Origin: Lonepinella sp042468235
Lineage (GTDB): Bacteria > Pseudomonadota > Gammaproteobacteria > Enterobacterales > Pasteurellaceae
DNA length: 64,000 nucleotides
Direction of reading: 5' to 3'
NCBI RefSeq assembly: GCF_042468235.1
Contig: NZ_CP170386.1
Span: 1,240,001 to 1,304,000 of the forward strand
Position 1 is the stretch's first letter, and the number at the start of each line of letters is the position of its first letter. The notes under the pieces are model-generated. The model worked only from the letters and a program-made list of their open reading frames with translations, was not told the origin of the DNA and did not search any database. Both the position numbers and the translations under genes were made by a program. Positions 9,007 through 17,405 of this stretch are shown piece by piece.

Positions 9007-9038
9007 CCCAAAAGTTAGTAGCTAATCTAACTTTTGGG
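9007..9038. repeat. 12-bp perfect inverted repeat after manA
   Basis: CCCAAAAGTTAG (9007-9018) and CTAACTTTTGGG (9027-9038) flank an eight-base loop. It lies just downstream of manA, and on the other strand downstream of the small minus-strand ORF. No clear T-run follows on either side, so termination is likely but not certain. The CCCAAAAGTTAG sequence recalls some insertion-sequence termini, but no transposase remnant is nearby. Confidence 0.6.
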
Positions 9039-9070
9039 TGAGCAATTTTCTATAAATACAATTCTCTTCT

Positions 9071-9232
9071 CTAAAGTTTTTCTAATACACTCAAAATACC
9101 ATGACAATACGGCTTATCAAGACAATGTCCATAAGTATGAATAGTGTTTTTATCCAGATCACTGCAAATTAATTTATTTACCGACACAGGGATAGGAAAT
9201 TCTATTGAGAAACTATTTTTTGAGAAAACCAT
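9071..9232 (-). CDS. Unrecognised 53-residue protein
   Basis: I do not recognise this ORF. Reading leftwards from ATG at 9230-9232 there are 53 codons. A good ribosome site, GAGGTG, sits three bases before the ATG. The product is soluble and cysteine-containing, with a C-terminal HCLDKPYCHGILSVLEKL segment and no obvious membrane helix. It fills most of the 330-base gap between manA and the HAD gene. It could be a genuine small protein or the remnant of a longer gene. The good ribosome site supports the former; the short length and lack of a known family leave it open. Confidence 0.4.
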   Translation of the reverse strand: MVFSKNSFSIEFPIPVSVNKLICSDLDKNTIHTYGHCLDKPYCHGILSVLEKL

Positions 9233-9319
9233 TTATCACCTCGTAATATTTTATTATAAATACCATTTATGATAGACTAAAAATCGTTAAAATAATTACC
9301 ACGATTTAAAGGATTAACA

Positions 9320-10060
9320 ATGAAAATATTCGTTTTTGATATTGATGGTACTATATCAAAAAATGGTCTAAAAGTCAGTGACGAAATTTGTGATGCCATG
9401 GCGCATCTATTAGTAAAGCACCGGGTTATTTTTGCGTCCGCAAGACCTATTCGCGATATGTTACCTATGTTAAACCGTAAAATTACCGAACATAGTAATA
9501 CCATTTTAGTGGGTTGTAATGGTGGTATGGCATATCAACAAGGAAATTTTATCTTGACTAAATTTCTCGAGAAACCCTATGTTGAAAATTGTTTACTTCG
9601 CTTAAAAGCACTGAATTTACCTTATGTACTTGATGGCAAATGGGCTTTTTCCTTATCCGAAAAAGAACATAATTTTCATCATTATATCAGTTCATTAAGC
9701 CATGCTCGCCTAGATGAAGTAGATTTATTGCATGATGGTGTGAGTAAAATCCTAGTTTTACTTGATAAGGCTAATCAAGAAATTTATACACAGTTTAATC
9801 GCGATAACATTAGTTTCCATATTCATAAAAAAGAAAACTTTTTTGACATCACGCCGCACGGGAATAATAAATACAATACCCTTAAACAGCTAATCGGTAA
9901 GCAAAAATATGTGGCTTTTGGCAATGATTTTAACGATTTTCTTATGTTAAAAAACGCTAAAACTTCCGTTTATTTAGGTGATAAACAAGAGATTGAAACA
10001 GATTATTATTTAGACGATGTAGATTTAGTGGGAGAATTTCTTTATCAGCATTTTCTCTAA
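9320..10060 (+). CDS. HAD-superfamily (Cof-type) phosphatase
   Basis: A cytoplasmic haloacid dehalogenase-type hydrolase, probably acting on a sugar phosphate or similar phosphomonoester. The 246 residues open with FDIDGT, giving the nucleophile Asp7 and acid/base Asp9. Motif II is suggested by FASARPIRDML near residues 39-49, and motif IV by FGNDFNDFLML near the C-terminus. The cap between motifs II and III is of the Cof/YidA (C2) type. It starts behind AAAGGA and stands alone between two gene-free stretches. The substrate cannot be read from sequence. Confidence 0.85.
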   Translation: MKIFVFDIDGTISKNGLKVSDEICDAMAHLLVKHRVIFASARPIRDMLPMLNRKITEHSNTILVGCNGGMAYQQGNFILTKFLEKPYVENCLLRLKALNLPYVLDGKWAFSLSEKEHNFHHYISSLSHARLDEVDLLHDGVSKILVLLDKANQEIYTQFNRDNISFHIHKKENFFDITPHGNNKYNTLKQLIGKQKYVAFGNDFNDFLMLKNAKTSVYLGDKQEIETDYYLDDVDLVGEFLYQHFL

Positions 10061-10061
10061 T

Positions 10062-10087
10062 AAAAAGTCGCCTTAGGGCGACTTTTT
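10062..10087. terminator. Bidirectional terminator between HAD gene and iscX
   Basis: AAAAAGTCGCC (10062-10072) pairs with GGCGACTTTTT (10077-10087) around TTAG. The A/T-rich ends give a U-tract in both directions, serving the HAD gene and the convergent isc operon, whose last stop lies at 10090. Confidence 0.9.
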
Positions 10088-10089
10088 AT

Positions 10090-10284
10090 TTATTCATACT
10101 CATCTAGCCAACACAACAAAATACTTTCTAAGATCTTCTCATTGCTGGCTTCAGGGTCATCATCAAAATCTTCTAAATCACAAACCCATTGGTGCATATC
10201 AGTGAAACGTACCGTTTTGGGATCTAAATCAGGATCGCGATCATATAAAGCTTCGGCGATTAATTGAGTGTCCGTCCATTTCAT
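10090..10284 (-). CDS. iscX: Fe-S assembly accessory protein IscX
   Basis: IscX is a 64-residue acidic protein that binds IscS and tunes iron-sulfur assembly. It has the family form throughout: MKWTDTQLIAEALYDRDPD, then HQWVCDLEDFDDDP, and a C-terminal WLDEYE. It is the last gene of the isc operon. Its start overlaps the fdx stop by one base (TGATG), implying coupled translation. The usual length is about 65 residues. Confidence 0.95.
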   Translation of the reverse strand: MKWTDTQLIAEALYDRDPDLDPKTVRFTDMHQWVCDLEDFDDDPEASNEKILESILLCWLDEYE

Positions 10285-10625
10285 CAGTGAGCCGCCTCAT
10301 TTGCATGGTTCAAGTTATATTTTGGAATTTCTACCACTAAATCTTCATCACCCACAATACATTGGCAAGACAAGCGACTTTCGATCTCTAAGCCCCAAGC
10401 TTTATCTAGCATATCTTCTTCTTGATCCGAGCTTTCATTTAAACTGTCATAACCCTCACGGATCACCACATGACAAGTGGTACAAGCACAAGAACCATCA
10501 CAAGCATGGTGAATTTCCACCCCCGCATCGTGAGCTAAATCTAATAGATTATCTCCCTTTTTCGCTTCCACCACCATACCTTCAGGGCAAAATTCTTCGT
10601 GGGGTAAAAACACAACTTTTGGCAT
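10284..10625 (-). CDS. fdx: Isc-type [2Fe-2S] ferredoxin
   Basis: Adrenodoxin-like ferredoxin that supplies electrons to iron-sulfur cluster assembly on IscU. At 113 residues it carries cluster ligands Cys42, Cys48, Cys51 and Cys87, at the same positions as E. coli Fdx, within CDGSCACTTCHVV and LSCQCIVG. It starts about 30 bases after hscA behind AGGAAAG, and iscX overlaps its end. Confidence 0.96.
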   Translation of the reverse strand: MPKVVFLPHEEFCPEGMVVEAKKGDNLLDLAHDAGVEIHHACDGSCACTTCHVVIREGYDSLNESSDQEEDMLDKAWGLEIESRLSCQCIVGDEDLVVEIPKYNLNHANEAAH

Positions 10626-10656
10626 ATTTTCTTTCCTATTTTATAAATTCGTTAAA

Positions 10657-12504
10657 CTATAGATTCTCGACCGATTGCCCTTTTAAGGCTTTTTGAATGG
10701 ATTTATTCATTCGGCGAGCAGCAAATTCTTGAGTAGCTTGATCTAAATCTTTAATCCCTTGCTTAATCGCTAAGGTATCTGTACCTTGCTGTAAATTATC
10801 TAAGGAAACTAAGGCTTTTTTCACCGCACTTAGTTCTGCCTCATTGAGTAAATCTTGATCATCATCTAATGCCGTTAATACTGCTTCAATTACTCGGCGA
10901 GCTTCTACACGTTGCTCGGCTAACAAACGAGCATCAATGTCTTGTTTGGCATTTTCCATTGATGATTTAAGCATATTAGTAATCTCATCATCTGTTAAGC
11001 CGTAGGATGGTTTCACTTGGATAGACGATTGTACGCCAGTAGATTTTTCCATTGCTGTCACGCTTAACAAACCGTCTGCATCCACTTGATAAGTTACTCG
11101 AATATGTGCCGCTCCGGCTGACATTGGAGGAATGCCCCGTAAAGTAAAACGAGCCAACGAACGGCAATCCTCCACCATTTCACGTTCACCTTGCACAATA
11201 TGCACTGACATAGCGGTCTGACCATCTTTAAAAGTGGTAAATTCTTGGGCTCGAGCCACGGGAATCGTGGTATTGCGTGGGATAATTTTTTCCACCAAGC
11301 CGCCCATAGTTTCAATACCTAAAGAAAGCGGAATCACATCAAGCAATAACATATCGGAATCAGGCTTATTTCCCACTAAAATATCCGCTTGTATCGCAGC
11401 ACCTAAAGCAACTACTTTATCAGGATCAATAGATGTTAATGGCGTTCTACCAAAAAATTCGCCCACTTGCTCACGTACAAATGGCACACGAGTTGAACCT
11501 CCCACCATCACCACTTCACGCACATCTTCCACCCCAATATTCGCATCTTTTAACGCACGACGACAAGCCATCAATGAGCGTTTGACCAAGGATTGAATTA
11601 GCTGATTAAATGTCGTTCGAGTCAATTCACCGTGCCATTTTTTAAAGTTCACCGTAACCGTTTCGCTCTCACTTAATGCTACCTTTAACTTGTTGGCTAA
11701 CCCAATCAATTCACGTTGCTGCTGAGCATTTTCAGGTTGCTGACCTGACTGATTGACGATCCATTCGGTAATAAAATGATCGAAATCATCCCCACCTAAT
11801 GCGGTATCCCCCCCCGTTGCCAACACTTCAAACACACCTCTGGATAAGCGTAAAATAGAAATATCAAAGGTGCCACCACCTAAATCATAAACTGCGATTA
11901 CACCCTCTTGTTCACTATCCAAACCATAAGCAATCGCTGCGGCGGTAGGTTCATTCAACAAACGCAATACGTTCAAACCTGCTAATGTTGCTGCATCTTT
12001 GGTACTTTGGCGTTGAGCATCATCAAAATAAGCTGGGACAGTAATCACCGTACCAGACAACTCACCCCCTAAACGTTGCTCTGCAAGTGCGGTTAATTTT
12101 TTTAGAATTTCGCTAGAGACTTCAACCGGACTCACATTACCTTGTCTGGTATGAATCAACGGCAAACCATTTTCAGTTTGATTAAACTGATAAGGCAAAT
12201 TTAAATAACGCTGTTGTACATCCGACAAACTTCGCCCAATTAATCGTTTCACTGAAATAATCGTATTTTGCGGATCAAGGCTGGCTAATGCACTTGCTTT
12301 ATCGCCCACCAACACGCCATTTTCTGCATAATGCACAATGGATGGCGTCAAGGCTTGTTCTTGTTCATCTAATAAAATAGTCGCCTGCCCACTACGCACG
12401 GTGGCAACTAATGAATTAGTTGTCCCTAAATCAATCCCCACCGCCAATTTGTGTTGATGCGGTGCAGCAGTTTGCCCCGGTTCTGCGATTTGTAATAATG
12501 CCAT
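10657..12504 (-). CDS. hscA: Hsp70-type chaperone HscA
   Basis: HscA is the Hsp70 chaperone dedicated to IscU. With HscB it promotes transfer of the cluster from IscU to acceptor proteins. The 615-residue protein has a nucleotide-binding domain (GIDLGTTNSLVAT at about 23-35, VYDLGGGTFDISIL near 205), a substrate-binding domain and a helical lid rich in Lys/Gln. Length and the PLSLGIETMGGLVEKII segment fit HscA better than DnaK. It lies between hscB and fdx in the usual order, and one uptake signal lies in the lid region. Confidence 0.96.
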   Translation of the reverse strand: MALLQIAEPGQTAAPHQHKLAVGIDLGTTNSLVATVRSGQATILLDEQEQALTPSIVHYAENGVLVGDKASALASLDPQNTIISVKRLIGRSLSDVQQRYLNLPYQFNQTENGLPLIHTRQGNVSPVEVSSEILKKLTALAEQRLGGELSGTVITVPAYFDDAQRQSTKDAATLAGLNVLRLLNEPTAAAIAYGLDSEQEGVIAVYDLGGGTFDISILRLSRGVFEVLATGGDTALGGDDFDHFITEWIVNQSGQQPENAQQQRELIGLANKLKVALSESETVTVNFKKWHGELTRTTFNQLIQSLVKRSLMACRRALKDANIGVEDVREVVMVGGSTRVPFVREQVGEFFGRTPLTSIDPDKVVALGAAIQADILVGNKPDSDMLLLDVIPLSLGIETMGGLVEKIIPRNTTIPVARAQEFTTFKDGQTAMSVHIVQGEREMVEDCRSLARFTLRGIPPMSAGAAHIRVTYQVDADGLLSVTAMEKSTGVQSSIQVKPSYGLTDDEITNMLKSSMENAKQDIDARLLAEQRVEARRVIEAVLTALDDDQDLLNEAELSAVKKALVSLDNLQQGTDTLAIKQGIKDLDQATQEFAARRMNKSIQKALKGQSVENL

Positions 12505-12531
12505 TGTTTATCTTCTTTTATTTTTATCTCA

Positions 12532-13047
12532 TTAAAATAGCTTTTCTTCTACCATTTCAATCTGTTCAATCAATTTTTTGACAAAACGTAATTTATCAGC
12601 GATTACCTGTGCCACTGACCAGTTACTTTGGGTTAATTCAGTTTTTAGTTGATTTAATAACGTTTCTTGCTCTGCCTCAATGTCGGAACGAAATTCATCA
12701 AGTGCAGTATCAGCTTTGTTAGTTTCGATCTCTTCTAATTGCTCACGCCATTGTAATTGCTGCATTAAAAAAGCCATATCTTGGGTGCTTTTTTGCTCCA
12801 AATCCTGTACTTCACCTGTATGAATTTGAATAATAGCTTCCGCTCGCAAAATCGGATCTTTTAGGGTTTTTAAGGCATCATTAATTTCTGCCGATTGTTG
12901 CATTGCCAAACGCTGATCTTGAGTGGATTGAGTAGCGAAATTATCAGGGTGAAATTGTTTTTGTAACTGCAAAAAACGTTCAGACAACAATGTCTGATCG
13001 ATCTCAAATTGTACTGGTAACTTAAATAGAGAAAATGGATTTGTCAT
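12532..13047 (-). CDS. hscB: J-domain co-chaperone HscB
   Basis: HscB brings IscU to HscA and stimulates its ATPase. The chosen ATG (13045-13047) gives 171 residues, the length of E. coli HscB, and the family-like start MTNPFSLFKLPVQF. An in-frame ATG at 13062 would add MMNIV; neither start has a strong ribosome site, so the five-residue difference is unresolved. The J domain occupies about 1-75 with the diagnostic HPD in KQFHPDNFATQ. The C-terminal three-helix IscU-binding domain follows, ending in EEKLF. Confidence 0.93.
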   Translation of the reverse strand: MTNPFSLFKLPVQFEIDQTLLSERFLQLQKQFHPDNFATQSTQDQRLAMQQSAEINDALKTLKDPILRAEAIIQIHTGEVQDLEQKSTQDMAFLMQQLQWREQLEEIETNKADTALDEFRSDIEAEQETLLNQLKTELTQSNWSVAQVIADKLRFVKKLIEQIEMVEEKLF

Positions 13048-13070
13048 AACTATGTTCATCACAGGTTTAA

Positions 13071-13394
13071 TTATACGTTAAAACTTTCGCCACAACCACA
13101 TTGATCTTTAACATTCGGGTTGTTGAATTTAAAACCTTCGTTCAATCCTTCTTTAACAAAATCTAACTCTGTACCATCCAAATATACAAGACTTTTGGCA
13201 TCCACAATGATTTTTACGCCATCTTGTTCAAATACCTTATCATCTTCGTTTAAAGTATCGACAAATTCTAATACATAAGCTAAACCTGAACAGCCAGATG
13301 TCTTAATACCTAAGCGTAATCCCACACCTTTACCACGGTTTTGTAAAAAAGTTCTGACACGACCAACTGCACTTTCAGTGAGAGTTACTGCCAT
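13071..13394 (-). CDS. iscA: A-type Fe-S carrier IscA
   Basis: IscA is an A-type carrier that binds iron or an Fe-S cluster and delivers it to target proteins. It has 107 residues with the three conserved cysteines Cys35 (SGCSGLAY), Cys99 and Cys101 (QCGCGESF), spaced exactly as in E. coli. AGGAG lies upstream of the start. It follows iscU by 50 bases. Confidence 0.96.
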   Translation of the reverse strand: MAVTLTESAVGRVRTFLQNRGKGVGLRLGIKTSGCSGLAYVLEFVDTLNEDDKVFEQDGVKIIVDAKSLVYLDGTELDFVKEGLNEGFKFNNPNVKDQCGCGESFNV

Positions 13395-13444
13395 TTTATG
13401 CTCCTAATTCTTCGGGCGGATATAAGTCTCCGCCCTATAATTAA

Positions 13445-13828
13445 TTATTTTGCTTGTTTTGCTTTATAATCTGCAATCGCTGCTTTGATGGCATCTTCCG
13501 CTAAAATTGAGCAATGCACTTTTACCGGTGGTAACTCTAACTCTTCTGCAATTTGACTATTTTTAATGGCTCCTGCTTCATCTAAAGATTTACCTTTTAC
13601 CCATTCAGTAATTAGTGAGCTAGATGCAATCGCCGAACCACAACCATAGGTTTTAAATTTGGCATCTTCAATAATGCCACTATCATTCACCTTGATTTGT
13701 AACTGCATAACGTCACCACAAGCCGGTGCGCCCACCATGCCAGTTCCCACATCAGTGGCTTTTTTATCCATTGCACCCACATTACGTGGATTTTCATAAT
13801 GATCTAATAATTTGTCGCTGTATGCCAT
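13445..13828 (-). CDS. iscU: Fe-S cluster scaffold IscU
   Basis: IscU is the scaffold on which IscS-derived sulfur and iron are assembled into [2Fe-2S] clusters. The 127 residues carry Cys37 (GAPACGD), Cys63 (YGCGSAIASSS) and Cys106 (VKVHCSILAEDA). The LPPVK motif at residues 99-103 is the known HscA recognition site. It lies 21 bases after iscS. Confidence 0.97.
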   Translation of the reverse strand: MAYSDKLLDHYENPRNVGAMDKKATDVGTGMVGAPACGDVMQLQIKVNDSGIIEDAKFKTYGCGSAIASSSLITEWVKGKSLDEAGAIKNSQIAEELELPPVKVHCSILAEDAIKAAIADYKAKQAK

Positions 13829-13849
13829 TTTCTTATTCCTTCTAAAAAA

Positions 13850-15064
13850 TTAATGAGCCGTCCACTCAATCGTGTTTAAATCAATGCCTTCTTTAAATAA
13901 ATCCCAAAGTGGTGATAAATCTCTTAATTTTTGCACCGCACCTTGCATTAGGCTAATGGTGTAGTCAATTTCTTCTTCAGTCGTATAACGACCTAAGGTG
14001 AAACGAATCGAGCTGTGGGCCAATTCATCATTCAAACCTAAAGAACGTAACACATACGACGGCTCAAGACTAGCAGATGTACAAGCAGAACCAGATGAAA
14101 CTGCAATGTCGCGTAATGCCATCATTAGGCTTTCACCTTCTACATAGTTAAAACTAATGTTTAGGTTGTTATCTAAACGGTGTTCCATTGAGCCGTTTAC
14201 ATAGGTTTCTTCAATGTCTTTTAAGCCATTGTATAAGCGGTCACGCAGTGCTTTTAAGCGTGGCATTTCAGTTGCCATTTCTTCTTTACAAATACGGTAG
14301 GCTTCACCCATTCCTGCAATTTGATGCACAGGCAAAGTGCCTGAACGCATACCCCGTTCGTGACCACCACCATGAATAATGGCTTCTAAGCGAATACGTG
14401 GTTTACGGCGAACATACAATGCCCCAATCCCTTTTGGTCCATATAACTTATGGCTAGACATTGAAAGCAAATCTACCGGTAATTCAGCTAAATTAATCGC
14501 CACTTTACCCACGCTCTGAGTCGCATCGGTATGAAAAATTACTTTATTCGCACGGCAAATTTCACCGATGGCTTTAATATCTTGAATGACCCCGATTTCA
14601 TTGTTAGCGTGCATAATCGACACCAGAATGGTATCAGGACGAATCGCTGCTTTTAATGTATCAAGATCGATTAAACCATCAGTTTTTGGCTCTAAATAAG
14701 TTACTTCAAAGCCTTCACGCTCAAGCTGGCGACAAGTATCTAACACCGCTTTATGTTCGGTTTTGCAGGTGATAATATGTTTGCCTTTGGTTTGATAAAA
14801 ATGAGCCGCTCCTTTAATCGCAAGGTTATCCGACTCTGTCGCTCCTGAGGTAAACACGATTTCACGGCTATCTGCTCCGATCAAATCGGCGATTTGATTA
14901 CGAGCAATATCCACCGCTTCTTCTGCTTGCCAACCAAATTTGTGCGAACGAGATGCTGGGTTACCAAAGTTGCCATCAATGGTTAAAAATTCCATCATTT
15001 TTTTCGCTACACGTTCATCCACTGGACAAGTTGCTGCATAGTCCAAATAAATCGGTAATTTCAT
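13850..15064 (-). CDS. iscS: Cysteine desulfurase IscS
   Basis: IscS is the PLP enzyme that removes sulfur from cysteine and passes it to IscU, and in many bacteria also to tRNA thiolation enzymes. ATG at 15062-15064 gives 404 residues and the typical start MKLPIYLDYAAT; a GTG nine bases upstream is less likely. AGGAG lies eight bases before the ATG. The PLP lysine is in SMSSHKLYGPKGIG, and the active-site cysteine is in SSGSACTSASLEPSYVLRSL. It has group I length and motifs, unlike the window's second desulfurase (csdA). Confidence 0.97.
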   Translation of the reverse strand: MKLPIYLDYAATCPVDERVAKKMMEFLTIDGNFGNPASRSHKFGWQAEEAVDIARNQIADLIGADSREIVFTSGATESDNLAIKGAAHFYQTKGKHIITCKTEHKAVLDTCRQLEREGFEVTYLEPKTDGLIDLDTLKAAIRPDTILVSIMHANNEIGVIQDIKAIGEICRANKVIFHTDATQSVGKVAINLAELPVDLLSMSSHKLYGPKGIGALYVRRKPRIRLEAIIHGGGHERGMRSGTLPVHQIAGMGEAYRICKEEMATEMPRLKALRDRLYNGLKDIEETYVNGSMEHRLDNNLNISFNYVEGESLMMALRDIAVSSGSACTSASLEPSYVLRSLGLNDELAHSSIRFTLGRYTTEEEIDYTISLMQGAVQKLRDLSPLWDLFKEGIDLNTIEWTAH

Positions 15065-15097
15065 TAAATTCACTCCTAAAAATATGTTGTTTATAGC

Positions 15098-15562
15098 CTA
15101 GCTATTTACGACCAAAAGGTTATTAAAATCTTGATGTGATTGATGAGTACACTGCTTTGCACTCTGTTTATTGACCAATTCCGCCAAGGTAATTTGATCT
15201 AAAAAGCTCTCAATACGATGACTTAATTCATCCCACAAGGAATGGGTTAAACATTCATGCCCATCTTGGCAATTGCCCTTGCCAAGACATTTTGTGACGG
15301 TAATATTTTCATTCACCGCTGAAATAATCATTCCAATAGAAATTTTATCTGTGGGTAACCCAAGCTGATAGCCACCGCCCGGTCCTCGCACACTCCGCAC
15401 TAGACCGTGCCGGCGTAATTTGGCGAAAAGCTGCTCCAAATAAGAAAGAGAAATGCTCTGTCGCTCGGAAATATCCGATAACGTCACAGGATTATTCTCG
15501 CCATTCAGGGCAATATCCAAAATGGCAGTAACTGCATAACGTCCTTTTGAAGTCAGTTTCAT
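15098..15562 (-). CDS. iscR: Fe-S-sensing transcriptional regulator IscR
   Basis: IscR is an Rrf2-family regulator whose [2Fe-2S] form represses the isc operon. The 154 residues contain an N-terminal winged helix (about 1-60, including YLEQLFAKLRRHGLVRSVRG). The cluster ligands Cys92, Cys98, Cys104 and His107 lie in KCLGKGNCQDGHECLTH. It heads the isc operon, and an IscR-type site overlaps its -35 region, so the operon is probably autorepressed as in E. coli. Confidence 0.96.
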   Translation of the reverse strand: MKLTSKGRYAVTAILDIALNGENNPVTLSDISERQSISLSYLEQLFAKLRRHGLVRSVRGPGGGYQLGLPTDKISIGMIISAVNENITVTKCLGKGNCQDGHECLTHSLWDELSHRIESFLDQITLAELVNKQSAKQCTHQSHQDFNNLLVVNS

Positions 15563-15594
15563 CTTTCTTTCTCTTTGTTTAAAATCAATAGTAA

Positions 15595-15623
15595 TAGTTT
15601 ACTTAACCAAGTAAAATAGTCAA
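15595..15623 (-). promoter_or_regulatory. isc operon promoter with type 1 IscR site
   Basis: On the minus strand TTGACTATTTTACTTGG (15623 down to 15607) matches the E. coli type 1 IscR pattern YYGACTRWWWYAGTCRR at 15 of 17 positions. Its first six bases, TTGACT, are also a good -35 element, and AAACTA or AACTAT about 17-18 bases on can act as the -10. TTTACTT-AACC-AAGTAAA, a perfect inverted repeat, overlaps it. The site lies in the 64-base gap between trmJ and iscR. Confidence 0.75.
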
Positions 15624-15626
15624 CTA

Positions 15627-16376
15627 TTATTCCTTATGAAAATCTAGGTGTTTTTCCACTGCAGTTAACATGCCACGTAAAATATTTAACTCATTTTGCT
15701 CCACCGCCGCGCGCTGATATAAGCGTCTTAATTTCTGCATAACCCCTTGATTTTGAATAAAACCTAAAGATTGATAAAGGCGTTCCGTATGTTCAAAAAA
15801 GTATTCTAATTGTTGTGCAGTAGCCAAAAGTGCGGTGTTTTTAACGGTATTTTCTATAGCAACAACAGGCATTTCCTGTGCTGTTTGCGACAAAAATGCC
15901 ATTCGTAATTCATAACACACCAACTGTACTGCCATAGCTAAATTTAGCGAAGAATAATCGGGATTCGCTGGAATGGTTAAATGATAACGACATTTTAATA
16001 GCTCATCATTGGTTAAGCCCACTCGCTCGCGTCCGAAAATAATTGCTACTTTTTCACCGCACTTTGCCGCTTGCATGGTAATTTCACCGCATTGGCGAGG
16101 TTCAATTAAACTATTCTGCAAATGACGAAGTCTGGCGCTGGTGCCAATCAACAAAGAACAATCGCCCACCGCTTGCTCAAAACGCTCAACCACCACCGCA
16201 TTTTTCACCACATCTCCCGCCCCAGCGGACAATGCTATCGCCTGTTCATCAATACCTTGTTTCGGCGAAACCAAATACAACTCACTCAAGCCCATGGTTT
16301 TCATCGCCCGAGCAGCCGAGCCGATATTGCCAGAATGAGAAGTTTCGATTAAAACAATGCGGATATTGTCTAACAT
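15627..16376 (-). CDS. trmJ: tRNA Cm32/Um32 2'-O-methyltransferase
   Basis: TrmJ is a SPOUT-family enzyme that methylates the 2'-oxygen of nucleotide 32 in several tRNAs using SAM. ATG at 16374-16376 yields 249 residues and the family-like start MLDNIRIVLIETSHSGNIGS; an in-frame ATA-rich extension to 16391 adds five residues. Knot motifs are visible as VAIIFGRERVGLTNDEL and NPDYSSLNLAMAVQLVCYEL. It lies immediately upstream of iscR on the same strand, with suhB divergent, the same local order as in E. coli. Confidence 0.94.
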   Translation of the reverse strand: MLDNIRIVLIETSHSGNIGSAARAMKTMGLSELYLVSPKQGIDEQAIALSAGAGDVVKNAVVVERFEQAVGDCSLLIGTSARLRHLQNSLIEPRQCGEITMQAAKCGEKVAIIFGRERVGLTNDELLKCRYHLTIPANPDYSSLNLAMAVQLVCYELRMAFLSQTAQEMPVVAIENTVKNTALLATAQQLEYFFEHTERLYQSLGFIQNQGVMQKLRRLYQRAAVEQNELNILRGMLTAVEKHLDFHKE

Positions 16377-16564
16377 AATATTTATTATCAAATTAAAATT
16401 TGATGGCTATTTTAGCACAATATCCATATAATTTAGTAGGTTTTATAAAAAATTTTTAATACTAGAAAATAGTTGAAAAAGTCACTATAATGCACCGCAG
16501 TTTAAGGCAAAATGTAAAATACCGTTTGCCGTTGTTCTTTTCACAATCTCTAATGGATATTCTT

Positions 16565-17368
16565 ATGAACCCAATGTTAAATATCGCAATTCGTGCTGCA
16601 CGAAAAGCAGGCAATATCATCGCAAAAAGTTACGAAAACCGTGCGGATATTGAAACCCAAATTAAAGGCAACTATGACTATGTGACAAACGTAGATAAAG
16701 CTGCTGAAGCCGCAGTTATTGAAACCATTCGTGCCTCTTACCCTGATCACAGCATTATCACCGAAGAATCAGGTGTGTTAAATGGTAACAACCGTGATAC
16801 ACAATGGGTTATCGATCCATTAGACGGTACCACTAACTTTATCAAAAGTTTCCCACAATTTGCTGTTTCTATCGCTATTCGTGTCAAAGGTCGCACCGAA
16901 GTAGGCGTAGTTTATGATCCGATCAAAAATGAATTATTCACCGCAGTACGTGGTGAAGGGGCGAAATTAAACGATATCCGTTTACGTATTGCCGACCGCC
17001 GTGATATCAAAGGCACCGTGTTAGCCACTGGCTTCCCATTTAAACAGCCTAAATTAATGCCCGTACAAATGGCAATAATGAACGCTTTAATCACCGATGT
17101 CGCTGATTTCCGCCGTGCAGGATCTGCTGCTTTAGATTTATGTTACACCGCTGCAGGACGTGTTGATGGCTTTTTTGAAATGGGCTTAAAACCTTGGGAC
17201 TGTGCCGCAGGTGAATTAATGGTACGTGAAGCAGGTGGCTTAGTTTGCGATTTCAATGCAGGACATAACTATTTGAAAGACGGACATATTATCGCCGCTC
17301 ACCCAAGAGTAGTGAAAGAAATTTTGAATAAAATTCAGCCTTGTTTGGGAGAAGAGTTTAAGGGGTAA
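16565..17368 (+). CDS. suhB: Inositol-1-monophosphatase family protein SuhB
   Basis: SuhB is a magnesium-dependent inositol monophosphatase that also takes part in rRNA transcription antitermination complexes in E. coli. ATG 16565 gives 267 residues, equal to E. coli SuhB, starting MNPMLNIAIRAARKAG; an upstream ATG at 16490 would add 25 unconserved residues. Metal and phosphate motifs: IITEESG (about 63-69), DPLDGTTNF (about 84-92) and KPWDCAAGELM (about 215-225). A TATAAT at 16486-16491 may be its -10. Confidence 0.95.
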   Translation: MNPMLNIAIRAARKAGNIIAKSYENRADIETQIKGNYDYVTNVDKAAEAAVIETIRASYPDHSIITEESGVLNGNNRDTQWVIDPLDGTTNFIKSFPQFAVSIAIRVKGRTEVGVVYDPIKNELFTAVRGEGAKLNDIRLRIADRRDIKGTVLATGFPFKQPKLMPVQMAIMNALITDVADFRRAGSAALDLCYTAAGRVDGFFEMGLKPWDCAAGELMVREAGGLVCDFNAGHNYLKDGHIIAAHPRVVKEILNKIQPCLGEEFKG

Positions 17369-17384
17369 TCATTTTATTTAATTG

Positions 17385-17402
17385 AAGGGGTACAAGCCCC
17401 TT
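17385..17402. terminator. Weak bidirectional terminator between suhB and arcB
   Basis: AAGGGG (17385-17390) and CCCCTT (17397-17402) flank a six-base loop, with A/T-rich ends on both sides. It lies between the convergent suhB and arcB stops. Confidence 0.6.
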
Positions 17403-17405
17403 TAA

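Noticed and set aside
9007..9038. Insertion-sequence terminus suggested by CCCAAAAGTTAG
   Set aside because: No transposase remnant, no second copy and no target duplication seen; a plain hairpin explains it.
10268..10696. 142-codon plus-strand ORF
   Set aside because: Antisense to fdx and the hscA end; composition (His/Pro/Leu rich) is that of a shadow frame.
11234..11596. 120-codon plus-strand ORF
   Set aside because: Antisense shadow of hscA, which is clearly the real gene.
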